A stretch of 64,000 nucleotides of DNA. It comes from Bacillus massilinigeriensis. GTDB lineage: Bacteria; Bacillota; Bacilli; Bacillales; Cytobacillaceae. Below are positions 34,470 through 44,635 of this stretch, piece after piece. A program made the translations under genes and the position numbers. The stretch is from the NCBI RefSeq assembly GCF_900111815.1, contig NZ_LT630004.1, positions 657,671 through 721,670 of the forward strand. Reading direction: 5' to 3'. The notes beneath the pieces were generated by a model. It saw nothing but the letters and a program-made list of their open reading frames with translations. It searched no databases and was not told the origin of the DNA. The stretch's first letter is position 1; every line of letters begins with the position of its first letter.

Positions 34470-36365
34470 ATGGATATTTTGAAAAAGATTGAATCGCTCC
34501 GCGTAGAGGAAGAGAAGCTGAAATGGGAAGGGTCTTTCAAGGAATATCTCAAAATTGTAAAAGAGGAGCCGTGGGTAGCGCAATCAGCACATTCAAGGGT
34601 TTACAATATGATCAAGGATGCGGGTATTGAAGAGGAAAAAGGAATGCGCAGTTACTCATTTTTCCGTTCCCAGTTGTTCGGACTGGAAGAGGCGTTGGAA
34701 CGTCTTGTGGAAGAATATTTCCACCCTGCGGCTAAGCGGCTTGATGTAAGGAAGCGAATCCTCTTGTTGATGGGTCCGGTTAGCGGCGGTAAATCAACGC
34801 TAGTTACGATGCTAAAAAGAGGGCTAGAAGCATATTCGCGTACGGAGAGAGGGGCTATTTACGCCATTAAAGGCTGCCCAATGCATGAAGATCCGCTCCA
34901 TTTGATTCCGCATCACCTTCGCAAGGATTTTTACGAAGAATACGGCATCCGGATTGAAGGCAATCTATCGCCGCTGAATTCAATGCGCCTTGAACAAGAG
35001 TATGAAGGCAGGATTGAGGATGTGGTAGTTGAAAGGATTTTCTTCTCTGAAGACAAGAGAACAGGAATTGGAACGTTCAGTCCATCAGATCCGAAGTCTC
35101 AAGATATTGCTGATCTTACCGGCAGTATCGATTTCTCGACGATTGCGGAATATGGGTCCGAGTCTGATCCAAGAGCTTACAGGTTCGATGGCGAATTAAA
35201 TAAGGCAAACCGTGGGATGATGGAATTCCAGGAAATGCTGAAATGCGATGAGAAATTTCTCTGGCATCTGCTGTCACTGACCCAGGAAGGAAATTTCAAG
35301 GCAGGAAGATTTGCGTTGATCAGTGCGGATGAACTAATTGTCGCTCACACTAACGAAACGGAATACCGTTCATTCATTTCTAATAAAAAGAACGAAGCGC
35401 TGCACTCTAGGATTATTGTGATGCCAATTCCATATAATTTGAAAGTGACGGAAGAAGAGAAAATTTATGAAAAAATGATCAGGGAAAGCGATGTGGCAGA
35501 CGTTCATATTGCACCACATACGTTAAAAGTGGCTGCAATGTTTACGATCTTGACAAGGTTGAAGGAGCCGAAAAAAGGTGATATTGACCTTGTGAAAAAG
35601 ATGAGATTATATGATGGGGAAAGCGTGGAAGGGTTCACAAGCACTGATGTGGAAGAACTGAAAAAAGAGTACCAGGACGAAGGTATGAGCGGGATTGATC
35701 CAAGGTATGTGATTAACCGTATTTCCTCCACGATCATTCGCAAGGATGTCAAATCGATCAATGCGCTTGATGTACTGAGATCGCTGAAAGAAGGACTCGA
35801 CCAGCATCCATCTATTTCGGCGGAGCTTCGCGAACGGTATTTGAACTTTATTTCTGTCGCTCGTAAAGAGTATGATGAACTTGCCAAAAAAGAAGTCCAA
35901 AAAGCGTTTGTCTACTCGTATGAAGAATCCGCCAAGACGCTGATGGATAATTATCTCGATAACGTTGAAGCATACTGCAATAAGGCAAAGCTCCGCGATG
36001 TGCTCACAGGAGAAGAAATCAATCCGGATGAAAAGCTGATGCGCTCTATTGAAGAGCAAATTGGCATTTCTGAGAATGCAAAGAAAGCATTCCGTGAAGA
36101 AATACTTATCCGCATCTCCGCATATGCGCGCAAAGGCAAGCGGTTTGATTATAATTCCCATGACCGTCTCCGTGAAGCAATCCAAAAAAAGCTGTTTGCT
36201 GACCTAAAGGATGTCGTAAAAATCACGACCTCAACAAAGACGCCGGATGAAACTCAGTTGAAGAAAGTCAACGAGGTAGTTGCCCGCCTGATTGACGAGT
36301 ATGGATACAACTCTACCTCTGCGAATGAACTGCTCCGCTATGTCGGAAGTCTGCTTAACCGCTAA
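34470..36365 (+). CDS. prkA: PrkA family serine protein kinase / AAA+ ATPase
   Basis: A 631-residue sporulation protein. An AAA+ N-terminal region has Walker A GPVSGGKST (about 102-110) and conserved FNPSD-like segments (TFSPSDPKSQDIADLTGSID), followed by the PrkA C-terminal domain. In B. subtilis it is phosphorylating or AAA-protease-like and needed for normal sporulation and inner spore coat. SD GGGAGG. yhbH lies 484 bp downstream, the usual partner. Confidence 0.95.
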   Translation: MDILKKIESLRVEEEKLKWEGSFKEYLKIVKEEPWVAQSAHSRVYNMIKDAGIEEEKGMRSYSFFRSQLFGLEEALERLVEEYFHPAAKRLDVRKRILLLMGPVSGGKSTLVTMLKRGLEAYSRTERGAIYAIKGCPMHEDPLHLIPHHLRKDFYEEYGIRIEGNLSPLNSMRLEQEYEGRIEDVVVERIFFSEDKRTGIGTFSPSDPKSQDIADLTGSIDFSTIAEYGSESDPRAYRFDGELNKANRGMMEFQEMLKCDEKFLWHLLSLTQEGNFKAGRFALISADELIVAHTNETEYRSFISNKKNEALHSRIIVMPIPYNLKVTEEEKIYEKMIRESDVADVHIAPHTLKVAAMFTILTRLKEPKKGDIDLVKKMRLYDGESVEGFTSTDVEELKKEYQDEGMSGIDPRYVINRISSTIIRKDVKSINALDVLRSLKEGLDQHPSISAELRERYLNFISVARKEYDELAKKEVQKAFVYSYEESAKTLMDNYLDNVEAYCNKAKLRDVLTGEEINPDEKLMRSIEEQIGISENAKKAFREEILIRISAYARKGKRFDYNSHDRLREAIQKKLFADLKDVVKITTSTKTPDETQLKKVNEVVARLIDEYGYNSTSANELLRYVGSLLNR

Positions 36366-36452
36366 AATTAGATTTCCTAAAGGGGAGCTTTTTCAAGTAC
36401 TAGGTTTGTATGCCAAGAAAACAGGGTATTGTTAGTTCAAGAGGTGATTGCA

Positions 36453-36635
36453 ATGAAAAAAGCAGAATTGCCAAAAAATCATGTGCCGGAAAACGGAAGT
36501 ATGGCAGCTAATGAAGAAGAGATGGAGAACCTTGGAAAACAGATGGAACACCGGAGGACTGGCGAAGAGTTGAAAGCAGAGTACGGAAAAACACCAGACC
36601 CTGAACAATATAAAGAACTGAATGAAAAAGCTTAG
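36453..36635 (+). CDS. Small charged protein, 60 aa
   Basis: A 60-residue polar, proline- and glutamate-rich product (MKKAELPKNHVPENG, then TGEELKAEYGKTPDPEQYKE) that looks largely disordered. No family recognised. ATG at 36453 follows AGAGGTGA; an upstream TTG-type start is less well placed. Lies between prkA and yhbH, with its own terminator, so it may also be expressed during sporulation. Confidence 0.6.
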   Translation: MKKAELPKNHVPENGSMAANEEEMENLGKQMEHRRTGEELKAEYGKTPDPEQYKELNEKA

Positions 36636-36658
36636 CGAACATTGCTAGGCTTTTTTCC
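36624..36658 (+). terminator. Terminator after the small charged gene
   Basis: AAAAGCTTAGC pairs with GCTAGGCTTTTTT (one mismatch). Confidence 0.75.
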
Positions 36659-36849
36659 ATGATGAAAACGGGCTTGTCTGCTCCTTGGAAGACTGTCTAA
36701 TTGTCTTAATTATTAGTAAATTATTCCCCCTATCTGCATAAGATAGAGTAATTACAGTTATTAGCAATGTGTTTTTTCATCGAGTTATAGTATGCCAAAA
36801 AAGGAAAAAGTGTTACGGGAAAAACCAATAAGAACAGGAGGGGTTGAAG

Positions 36850-38016
36850 ATGACTGAAGAAAACAGCGGCCAGTTTGTGATTTCCCAGGAAGATTGGTCC
36901 CTCCACCGGAAAGGCCATGATGACCAGCAGCGCCATCAGGAAAAAGTGCAGGAAGCAATCAAAAACAACCTTCCTGACCTGATTTCCGAGGAGAGCATCG
37001 TCATGTCCAACGGCAGGGAGGTAGTAAAGATTCCGATTCGGTCTCTGGATGAATATAAGATTCGCTATAACTATGATAAAAACAAACATGTTGGCCAGGG
37101 AAAAGGAGATAGCAAGGTCGGGGATGTGGTTGCACGCGACAGTTCAGGAGAAAAGGCTCCGGGTAAAGGACAGGGTGCGGGAGACCAGGCCGGAGAGGAT
37201 TATTATGAAGCAGAAGTCTCCATGATGGAGCTGGAGGAAGCGCTTTTCAGTGAGTTAAAGCTTCCGAATTTGAAGCGGAAGCAGAACCAGGAACAGACTA
37301 TACAGGACATTGAATTCAATGATATCCGCAAGACAGGATTAATGGGTAATATTGACAAAAGGCGAACGATGATGTCTGCATACAAGCGAAACGCTATGAC
37401 AGGAAAGCCAGCTTTTCATCCGATTTACAAAGAGGACTATAAGTTTAAAACATGGAATGAAATCATCAAGCCAGACTCTAAAGCGGTCGTGCTGGCAATG
37501 ATGGACACAAGCGGTAGTATGGGGATATGGGAAAAGTATATGGCAAGGAGCTTTTTCTTCTGGATGACCCGATTTCTGCGGACGAAGTACGAAACCGTTG
37601 ATATTGAGTTCATTGCGCATCATACCGAAGCAAAAGTTGTAAGTGAAGAGGATTTTTTTTCAAAAGGGGAGAGCGGTGGAACGATTTGCTCTTCTGCCTA
37701 TAGAAAGTCCCTTCAGCTTATTGATGAAAAATATGACCCTCAAAAATTCAATATTTATCCTTTCCACTTTTCAGACGGTGATAACCTTACCTCGGATAAT
37801 GCCCGCTGTGTCAAACTGGTTGAACAGCTGATGAAGGTATCGAACATGTTTGGATACGGTGAAGTCAACCAGTATAATCGCCACTCGACCCTTATGTCCG
37901 CATACAAAAACGTCAAAGACGAGAAATTCCGCTATTTTATCCTCAAGCAAAAAGCCGATGTGTTCCATGCCATGAAGAGTTTTTTCCGCGATGAATTGCG
38001 GGAGAAGATGGCTTGA
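36850..38016 (+). CDS. yhbH: DUF444 sporulation protein YhbH
   Basis: A 388-residue protein of the UPF0229/DUF444 family, related to VWA proteins, with a MIDAS-like motif MMDTSGSMG (about 218-226), a glycine-rich charged linker before it, and a downstream FSDGDNLT. In B. subtilis it is a sporulation-sigma gene paired with prkA, and PrkA-YhbH-SpoVR-type proteins act together. ATG at 36850 is 8 bp after AGGAGG; a TTG at 36844 is too close to the SD. Confidence 0.95.
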   Translation: MTEENSGQFVISQEDWSLHRKGHDDQQRHQEKVQEAIKNNLPDLISEESIVMSNGREVVKIPIRSLDEYKIRYNYDKNKHVGQGKGDSKVGDVVARDSSGEKAPGKGQGAGDQAGEDYYEAEVSMMELEEALFSELKLPNLKRKQNQEQTIQDIEFNDIRKTGLMGNIDKRRTMMSAYKRNAMTGKPAFHPIYKEDYKFKTWNEIIKPDSKAVVLAMMDTSGSMGIWEKYMARSFFFWMTRFLRTKYETVDIEFIAHHTEAKVVSEEDFFSKGESGGTICSSAYRKSLQLIDEKYDPQKFNIYPFHFSDGDNLTSDNARCVKLVEQLMKVSNMFGYGEVNQYNRHSTLMSAYKNVKDEKFRYFILKQKADVFHAMKSFFRDELREKMA

Positions 38017-38047
38017 ACTATTGAGGGAGTTTTATACGTTTAAAGAA

Positions 38048-38092
38048 TAATAGCACAGTCCACTGTCATGGTCTGTGCTAAGATTTTTTAGC
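38048..38092. terminator. Terminator between convergent yhbH and the YfcC gene
   Basis: TAGCACAGTCCA...TGGTCTGTGCTA, followed by ATTTTTTAG. Confidence 0.8.
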
Positions 38093-38157
38093 AGAAGAGA
38101 AAAATAGGTTTATTTAGCCCAATTTTTTATCTGCTAACTCTGAAATGGAAAGTAACT

Positions 38158-39729
38158 CTAGTACATCAATACTTGTAATACAAGTATTCCCCCGCCAAAA
38201 ACTAGAACAAAAAGTACTACTGGCCAAACAAACTTGAACCAATGAGAATACCTCATATTCAGCATTTGTAATGTTGCCATGACTAGTCCAGTCGGTGCCA
38301 AGAAGAGCATAGCATACTGTCCAAATTGATATGCAGTAACAATTACAAAACGCGGGATATCTACTGTGTCAGCTAAAGGTGCAAGGATAGGCATGGAAAG
38401 AACAGCTAATCCTGAAGACGACGGAACGATAAATCCTAGGATAAAGAAAATGAATAACATTACCAGAATAAACAATGGCCCACTTACATTCGCAACAAGA
38501 GAGGATGAAAAATGAAGTATCGTGTCAGAAATCAAACCTTCATTCATCACGAGGTTAATACCCCGAGCTAGACCGATGATCAAGGAAACCCCAACTAAAC
38601 TCGCAGCGCCGTTTACAAACGCATCGACAACGCCATTCTCGCCAATTCCGTTTTTTCCTGTAGCTGTTAAGAACATAATGATGATAGCAAATGTTAAGAA
38701 GGAAGAAGCCATGGTTGGAAACCACCAGCCCAACTCCATTACGCCCAATACCATAAGCGGGAATCCTACGACGAACAATGTCAATATCAATTTTTTTCGC
38801 ACTGTAAAGGCAGAATGTTCGCTGCTGTCGGCAGATGCTACTAACCACATTTTATTGAATTCTTCACGATCTTCATAAGAATAGGAGAAAGTAGGATCTT
38901 CTTTCACTTTTTGAGAATACCAACGTAAATAAATAACGACAAAAACTGTTGCAACAGCTAGCCCGCCGAGCCTCCAAGAAAGCCCTTCAGTGAAGCTTAT
39001 ACCAGCAGCATTGGATGCAATGACTACAGAGAAAGGGTTAATCGTGGAGAAACAGGTACCAACAGAGCTTGCTAAGAATATTGCGCCTACACAAACGATA
39101 GAATCATACCCCATCGCTAAAAATACCGGAACTAAAATTGGATAAAATGCGACGGCTTCTTCCTCGATGCCGCATAAAGTTCCACCGATAACCATCAAAA
39201 TAGAGACGATAAATATGAGCATAAACTCACGGCCCTTTGTTTTTTTCGTCAAAGCGATAAGGCCGGATTCAAACGCACCGCTTGCTTTGACGACACCAAT
39301 CAAGCCGCCTAATACAAAAATAAATACCATAATATCAACAGCTTCAATTGTTCCGCGAACCATGCTGCTTGTTATGTCTTCAGGTCCTGCAGGCTGTTGT
39401 TCCAGTCTTTGATACGTGTCCGGAATGGAGATTGGCTTCGTAATTCCTCCTGAAGTAAACTGTTTGATGTCAATCTTAACATGGAGTTTATCAAGCTCTT
39501 CTTGCGTGCTAGGGACACTTGTAACTTTTCCATAAGGATCCGTGATGGTTAATTTAGAACTAGACTGATCATAAAATAACTTTGAATAAGACCCTGCCGG
39601 AATAGTCCAAGTCGCTATTACAGCAACAATAGTTAAGACAAACAAGATGACAAAGGCTCCAGGCATTCTTAATTTAAATCTTTTTTTAGGGCCCTTTTCT
39701 GTTTTGTTTGCTTCACTTACCGTGTTCAT
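38158..39729 (-). CDS. YfcC-family transporter, probable arginine/ornithine-type exchanger
   Basis: A 523-residue membrane protein with about twelve helices, a soluble segment after the first helix (about 50-110), and motifs such as GGTLCGIEEEAVAFYPILVP and FIVPSSSGLAVLSMPILAPL, matching the YfcC/DcuC-like family. It follows arcC and arcB, so it probably exchanges the substrate and product of that pathway (arginine, citrulline or ornithine). SD AGAGGAGATG. A 284-bp gap with a hairpin separates it from arcC. Confidence 0.85.
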   Translation of the reverse strand: MNTVSEANKTEKGPKKRFKLRMPGAFVILFVLTIVAVIATWTIPAGSYSKLFYDQSSSKLTITDPYGKVTSVPSTQEELDKLHVKIDIKQFTSGGITKPISIPDTYQRLEQQPAGPEDITSSMVRGTIEAVDIMVFIFVLGGLIGVVKASGAFESGLIALTKKTKGREFMLIFIVSILMVIGGTLCGIEEEAVAFYPILVPVFLAMGYDSIVCVGAIFLASSVGTCFSTINPFSVVIASNAAGISFTEGLSWRLGGLAVATVFVVIYLRWYSQKVKEDPTFSYSYEDREEFNKMWLVASADSSEHSAFTVRKKLILTLFVVGFPLMVLGVMELGWWFPTMASSFLTFAIIIMFLTATGKNGIGENGVVDAFVNGAASLVGVSLIIGLARGINLVMNEGLISDTILHFSSSLVANVSGPLFILVMLFIFFILGFIVPSSSGLAVLSMPILAPLADTVDIPRFVIVTAYQFGQYAMLFLAPTGLVMATLQMLNMRYSHWFKFVWPVVLFVLVFGGGILVLQVLMY

Positions 39730-39918
39730 AAGGTCATCTCCTCTGTAAAAATATAATCGTAAAAAGGTTGTATTTTTGGAAGGTTTTAAAGTGAGTAAAT
39801 TATTTTATTATGATGTTGAGCTTCAGAGAAAAAGTTATATCCATTCTCTTTAAAGTTAGTGATTAATATTTTATTAATTTGATTATGTGTAAGGATTAAG
39901 GAGAAATGGGTAGTTTTT

Positions 39919-39959
39919 GATAAGTGAAACTCCACCTGCTAGTGAAGTTCCACTTATCA
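39919..39959. promoter_or_regulatory. Stem-loop between arcC and the transporter gene
   Basis: GATAAGTGaAACTcCAC pairs with GTGaAGTTcCACTTATC. No U tract; may stabilise the arcBC transcript or reduce read-through into the transporter gene. Confidence 0.6.
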
Positions 39960-40013
39960 GAACAGCAGTTGTAATTTGATCGTCAATATTACCCCTTAAG
40001 AACTGCCATTAAT

Positions 40014-40943
40014 TTATTTGTTAATACGAGTACCAACTTTTCCAGCTAAGGCTTCATCAAGGTTGTCTAGTGAAGTAATCAGCGCAGTCCCGCTTGGATT
40101 CTCATCTAAAAAGTATAAGCAAGCCTCAACTTTAGGCAGCATACTTCCTTTGGAAAATTGATTTTCCTTTATATACTCTTTTAATTGCTGACTGTTGGTT
40201 TCAGTTAATGCCAATTGATTTTCTTTTCCATAGTTCACGTAGACAAAGTCAACAGCGGTGAGAATGATCAATTGATCTGCAGCGATTTTTCCAGCCAAGA
40301 GTGCACTCGATTTATCTTTGTCAATAACTGCTGGAACTCCTCTGTATTTGCCACGCTCTTTCACAACAGGCACACCGCCACCGCCGCCTGCAATTACTAA
40401 AGTATTAGCTTCAATTAAATGGTTAATGCTTTTAAACTCTACGATTTCTTTTGGTAATGGCGAAGCTACAACTCTCCGGTAACCACGACCAGCATCCTCA
40501 ACAAAAACGTAGCCTTTTTCCTTCGCAATTTTTTCTGCAGTTGTCTTATCGTAAAATAATCCGATTGGCTTGGTGGGACTAGCAAAAGCTGGATCGTCCG
40601 GATCGACCTCGACTTGAGTAACCAATGTTGCTACTTCTTTTGTCAAATTATTTTTGCTCAATTCGTTTTGTAAACTTTGCTGCAAATGATAGCCAATGTA
40701 ACTTTGGCTCATCGCTCCGCATTCTGGAAACGGAAAAGCTGGAGATTGCCCGTGTTCCGCTGCATAGTTCATCGCTAGATTGATGGTGCCTACCTGAGGG
40801 CCATTACCGTGGCTGATCACCACTTGGTGGCCTTTGGAAATCAATCCTACAAGAGAAGCTGCTGTTTGTTGAACCAGCTTTAATTGTTCTTCAGGGGAAT
40901 TGCCTAGTGCATTTCCGCCTAAGGCAACTACAATCTTAGACAT
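40014..40943 (-). CDS. arcC: Carbamate kinase
   Basis: Catalyses carbamoyl phosphate + ADP to ATP + carbamate, the energy-yielding last step of ornithine-citrulline catabolism. The 309-residue product has normal length and motifs VALGGNALG at the N-terminus, SHGNGPQVG, and [12 protein letters not shown] near 210. ATG at 40943 follows AAGGAGG; it starts 12 bp after arcB. Confidence 0.95.
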   Translation of the reverse strand: MSKIVVALGGNALGNSPEEQLKLVQQTAASLVGLISKGHQVVISHGNGPQVGTINLAMNYAAEHGQSPAFPFPECGAMSQSYIGYHLQQSLQNELSKNNLTKEVATLVTQVEVDPDDPAFASPTKPIGLFYDKTTAEKIAKEKGYVFVEDAGRGYRRVVASPLPKEIVEFKSINHLIEANTLVIAGGGGGVPVVKERGKYRGVPAVIDKDKSSALLAGKIAADQLIILTAVDFVYVNYGKENQLALTETNSQQLKEYIKENQFSKGSMLPKVEACLYFLDENPSGTALITSLDNLDEALAGKVGTRINK

Positions 40944-40955
40944 TTCGTTTCCTCC

Positions 40956-41954
40956 TTAGTCTCCTAATGTTGCAACCATGATAGCTTTAATAGTATGCAT
41001 TCTATTTTCCGCTTCTTGGAAAACAACGGAGGCAGCGCTTTCAAATACTTCGTCACTGACTTCCATTTCTTTCAATCCATATTTTTCGAATATCTCTTTC
41101 CCTACTTTGGTTTCTAAATCGTGAAAAGATGGTAAGCAATGCTCAAAAATCACATGAGGGTTTTGCGTTTTTTCCATCATTTCTTTCGTAACACGATAAG
41201 GTTCTAATAATTTGATTCGCTCTACCCACACTTCGTCAGGTTCTCCCATGGATACCCAAACATCTGTATAGATGACATCAGAATGCAGTACACCTTCATC
41301 GATATCATCTGTGACTAAAATGGATGCACCGGTATCAGATGCTATTTCCTGACATTTAGCTAATAATTCAGGAGCCGGATTTAGTTCACTAGGACAAACC
41401 AAATGGAATGTCATACCCATCAGTGAAGCGCCAATCATCAATGCATTTGCTACGTTGTTGCGTCCGTCACCTACATATGTAAAATGAATTTGATTATAAG
41501 GCTTCTTCAAGCATTCTTTAGCAGTTAAGAAGTCTGCCAATACTTGTGTAGGGTGATCTTCATCCGTTAAGCCATTCCATACTGGAACGCCGGAATATTT
41601 AGCTAAAGTTTCTACGGTTCGCTGCGAGAACCCGCGATACTCGATGCCGTCATACATTCCGCCAAGTACTCGAGCAGTATCTTTAACGCTTTCCTTTTTC
41701 CCCATTTGACTCCCGGTAGGTCCTAAATAGGTGACGTGTGCACCTTGGTCATAGGCTGCCACTTCAAAAGCACAGCGAGTCCGGGTGGAATCCTTTTCAA
41801 AAATCAATGCGATATTTTTGCCGGATAATTTCTTTTGCTCAATACCTGCATATTTAGCTCTTTTTAAATCTTCAGACAGGTTTAACAAAAATTCCATTTC
41901 TTTTGGTGAAAAATCCAGCAATGTCAAAAAGCTTCGGTTTCGTAAATTTTTCAT
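40956..41954 (-). CDS. arcB: Ornithine carbamoyltransferase, probably catabolic
   Basis: A 332-residue transcarbamoylase with the carbamoyl-phosphate motif STRTR (near 55), DHPTQ, the SMG loop and the ornithine motif HCLPSFHD. Placed before carbamate kinase and a transporter, it should run backward, phosphorolysing citrulline to ornithine and carbamoyl phosphate. A putrescine carbamoyltransferase is the main alternative, but the HCLP-type motif favours ornithine. No arginine deiminase gene is nearby. SD AAAGGAGG. Divergent from the two-component system. Confidence 0.9.
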   Translation of the reverse strand: MKNLRNRSFLTLLDFSPKEMEFLLNLSEDLKRAKYAGIEQKKLSGKNIALIFEKDSTRTRCAFEVAAYDQGAHVTYLGPTGSQMGKKESVKDTARVLGGMYDGIEYRGFSQRTVETLAKYSGVPVWNGLTDEDHPTQVLADFLTAKECLKKPYNQIHFTYVGDGRNNVANALMIGASLMGMTFHLVCPSELNPAPELLAKCQEIASDTGASILVTDDIDEGVLHSDVIYTDVWVSMGEPDEVWVERIKLLEPYRVTKEMMEKTQNPHVIFEHCLPSFHDLETKVGKEIFEKYGLKEMEVSDEVFESAASVVFQEAENRMHTIKAIMVATLGD

Positions 41955-41984
41955 TATTTGTTCCTCCTTTGAAGTTTATTAAAG

Positions 41985-42043
41985 ACTATAATCAAAGTGT
42001 ATTTCGAAGCTTCAGAAAGCTTCAAGAAGCTTCGGAAAGTTAT
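41985..42043. promoter_or_regulatory. Divergent promoter region with four 10-bp-phased AAGCTTC repeats
   Basis: AAGCTTC occurs at 42007, 42017 and 42027, and a degenerate copy (AAAGTTA) at 42037, each exactly 10 bp apart. -10 elements TATAAT (41987-41992, plus) and TATAGT (41985-41990, minus) overlap. For arcB the repeats sit upstream of the -10, like activator sites; for the sensor gene they lie after the start, like a repressor site. Confidence 0.65.
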
Positions 42044-42056
42044 TGGAGGATTTTTT

Positions 42057-43355
42057 ATGCAGCTTCTTTCCGGCAACATTAATCAGGATAAAATAAAGAG
42101 AATAGGCGTTGCTGCAACTAGTATCGCATTGGCGGCGCAAGTAAATATGCCGTTTTTTGTGGATGGCTTCATTTTGACATTGTCCGTTATTTTATTACCC
42201 GTTTTTTTGTACTTTAATGATGATCTCAATCCGGTACCGTTAACAATCGGAATTGCCATTGCTTCCCCTTTTTTTCGAGGTCTTCTTCTTTTTATCACCA
42301 ATAATTATTCTATCCCCAAAATTGCTCAGTTCGTATTTACTGATATAGCTTTTTATCTTTGCTATGGGTGTCTGTATTATTTTTTATACTGGCATCGCAC
42401 CTATCGCAATGATAGTTCTTTCTTTTTTACTATTTTGCTATGTGATTATATCTCTAATATCTTAGAAATTAGTCTTCTATTAAATTTTTCCAATTATAGT
42501 CTGAGTTTATTTAAAATATTGTTTTTAGTGGCGCTGGTACGTACGCTTATCAGTTGCTTTAGTGTGTTTATGTATCATTACTTTACGCTCATGATTAGAA
42601 AAAAAGGGCATGAGCAGCGGTACTATCACTTTTTGTGGTCCGTTTCAGCAGTGAAAAGCGAAGTGTATTTTATGAATAAAAACATTAACGAAATCGAAAG
42701 AATTATGAAAAATGCCTATTTACTCAATAAAGAGCTTTCTACTGAAAACCCTTCCAGCGAAAATGGAAATATTGCGTTAAATATTGCAAGAGACGTACAT
42801 GAAGTAAAGAAAGATTATCAAAATGTGATCAAAGGTCTGGGGAGTTATTTTGAAGTAGCAAATTCGCCATCTATGCGTTTAAGTGAAATACTAAAAATTG
42901 TCTTGATGAATTCACGCAGTTTTATAAGGGAAAGAGAATTCGATATTTTGATAGCGGTGAAGAACCAAATTGATCTGCAAATACATAATCACTACTACCT
43001 TGTGTCCATCTTGTCTAATATTATTTCAAATAGCATTGATGCGATAGGAACACAGCATGGAGGTTCCATAACAGTAATTGTCGAGGATCAGGGAAAGCAG
43101 CTGCAAATAAGTTTTTCTGACAACGGTCCTGGTATTCCTTTGGAAATTAGAGACATGATTTTTCAACCTGGTTTTTCTACTAAATTTAATCAATATACTG
43201 GAGATATTTATCGAGGGATTGGCTTGTCTCACGTGAAGATGATTATGGAAGAACAATTCGGAGGCAATATAAAATTTATTTCTGAAGAAGGAAGAGGAAC
43301 GGTCTTCTTTTTAACTTTTAACAAGGAAAAACTAACTGTGGAGGAACAGTCATGA
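42057..43355 (+). CDS. GlnK-like sensor histidine kinase
   Basis: A 432-residue kinase. Six or so hydrophobic helices (about 15-200) form the sensor, then a dimerisation segment with a candidate phospho-acceptor His in ARDVHEVKKDYQNV, and an HATPase_c domain with ILSNIISNSIDAI (N box), FSDNGPGIP (G1) and GIGLSHVKMI (G2). The architecture matches B. subtilis GlnK (YcbA). ATG at 42057 is 7 bp after GGAGGA; an upstream GTG-type start crosses the operator repeats and is rejected. Overlaps the regulator gene by 4 bp. Confidence 0.88.
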   Translation: MQLLSGNINQDKIKRIGVAATSIALAAQVNMPFFVDGFILTLSVILLPVFLYFNDDLNPVPLTIGIAIASPFFRGLLLFITNNYSIPKIAQFVFTDIAFYLCYGCLYYFLYWHRTYRNDSSFFFTILLCDYISNILEISLLLNFSNYSLSLFKILFLVALVRTLISCFSVFMYHYFTLMIRKKGHEQRYYHFLWSVSAVKSEVYFMNKNINEIERIMKNAYLLNKELSTENPSSENGNIALNIARDVHEVKKDYQNVIKGLGSYFEVANSPSMRLSEILKIVLMNSRSFIREREFDILIAVKNQIDLQIHNHYYLVSILSNIISNSIDAIGTQHGGSITVIVEDQGKQLQISFSDNGPGIPLEIRDMIFQPGFSTKFNQYTGDIYRGIGLSHVKMIMEEQFGGNIKFISEEGRGTVFFLTFNKEKLTVEEQS

Positions 43356-44194
43356 AATTTTATATTATTGATGATGACCTTTCAATCATTATGATCTTGC
43401 AAAGAATCGTGGAAGAAGACATGAACAGCCAGGTAGTTGGAACATCCTTATCTCCTAAAAAAGCTTTAAATGAGCTGATGCTAATGAATGTTGATATTGT
43501 ATTAGTAGATTTGTTAATGCCCGAGCTGAATGGTATTGCATTAGTACAAGCACTCTGCAAGGTGAAGCCTGAGTTGAAATTCATTATGATTTCCCAGGTG
43601 CGCGATAGCGAATTGAGAGAAGAAGCTTATAAAGCAGGCGTTGAATTTTTTATTGATAAACCAATCAATATTTTTGAGGTTCGAACAATTGTTGATCGGG
43701 TGAAACAAAGCATAATGATGGAACAAAAACTGAAGAATATTCAAAATTTGTTAGGAAATCCTTCTGATAGCTATTCAAGCATAAACCGAGACCATTTTAA
43801 TGAAATGAAAAAAAAGGTCCGATCAATATTAGGATATTTGGGAATAACTTCTGAAGCAGGTTATGCAGATATATTAAATATTAGCCATATAATGATCGAG
43901 CAAAATATTTCCTTTAATTCTATCAACTTTAATGAACAATTTGCAGTAGATTCTCATGGGAAGAAAATTATTTTTCAGCGTATTAGACGAGCTATAAAAA
44001 AGGGTATGGTAAACATCGCTAATTTATGCGAAGACGATTTTGAAAATGAATTAACGATGGAGTATACGAACGCTCTTTATGGTTATAAAAACATCCATAG
44101 AGAAATTCTCTATCAACAAGGAAAGTCAGCAACTGGCGGCAGTGTATCCTTGAAACAATTTTTTGATGGATTAGTGATGCAGGCAAGTATGTAG
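43352..44194 (+). CDS. GlnL/YcbB-like response regulator
   Basis: A 280-residue protein with an N-terminal receiver (DDD at 8-10, phospho-acceptor DLLMPELNG near 52, KPI near 108) and a C-terminal YcbB-type DNA-binding domain (LGITSEAGYADILNISHIMI onward). In B. subtilis GlnKL activates glutamine-use genes. Here the divergent arcB-arcC-transporter unit with phased repeats is the obvious target, so the pair may sense an arginine-pathway amino acid. Confidence 0.88.
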   Translation: MKFYIIDDDLSIIMILQRIVEEDMNSQVVGTSLSPKKALNELMLMNVDIVLVDLLMPELNGIALVQALCKVKPELKFIMISQVRDSELREEAYKAGVEFFIDKPINIFEVRTIVDRVKQSIMMEQKLKNIQNLLGNPSDSYSSINRDHFNEMKKKVRSILGYLGITSEAGYADILNISHIMIEQNISFNSINFNEQFAVDSHGKKIIFQRIRRAIKKGMVNIANLCEDDFENELTMEYTNALYGYKNIHREILYQQGKSATGGSVSLKQFFDGLVMQASM

Positions 44195-44277
44195 GGTAGC
44201 GAGAATAAGTTCTATTTTAACATGCTCGTCTTACCACAAGAGTAATGTTATGATGGAGATGTAAAGGAGGCGGGAGT

Positions 44278-44478
44278 ATGGGAATATCCAATATAGGTGT
44301 ACCTGGATTGATTATTTTACTCGTTATTGCTTTGATTGTATTCGGTCCAAGCAAACTGCCTGAAATCGGCTCTGCATTCGGAAGGACTTTGAAGGAGTTC
44401 AAAAAATCCGCAAAAGGGCTGGTAAGTGACGATGAGGATGATAAACGTGATAAGGATAATGAAAAAGTAACAAAGTAG
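44278..44478 (+). CDS. tatA: Twin-arginine translocase subunit TatA
   Basis: A 66-residue protein: N-terminal transmembrane helix ([20 protein letters not shown]), then the amphipathic helix starting [19 protein letters not shown] and an acidic tail. It forms the pore of the Tat system for folded proteins; tatC is not in the window. SD AAAGGAGG. Followed by a terminator. Confidence 0.95.
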   Translation: MGISNIGVPGLIILLVIALIVFGPSKLPEIGSAFGRTLKEFKKSAKGLVSDDEDDKRDKDNEKVTK

Positions 44479-44490
44479 TATAGCAAAAGG

Positions 44491-44516
44491 GGGTGCCGGA
44501 ATGGCACTTCTTTTGT
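44491..44516 (+). terminator. Terminator after tatA
   Basis: GTGCC-ggaat-GGCAC followed by TTCTTTTG. Confidence 0.8.
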
Positions 44517-44635
44517 ATGAAATAAAATCCCCCCAAATAAATAGGAAGGTGGGACCTGTTTATGCTAGGATATAAATACATTAGAGTTGCCTATGCTCGC
44601 GTTACAAAGACCTATTTATAGAGAGGTGTCCGCAT

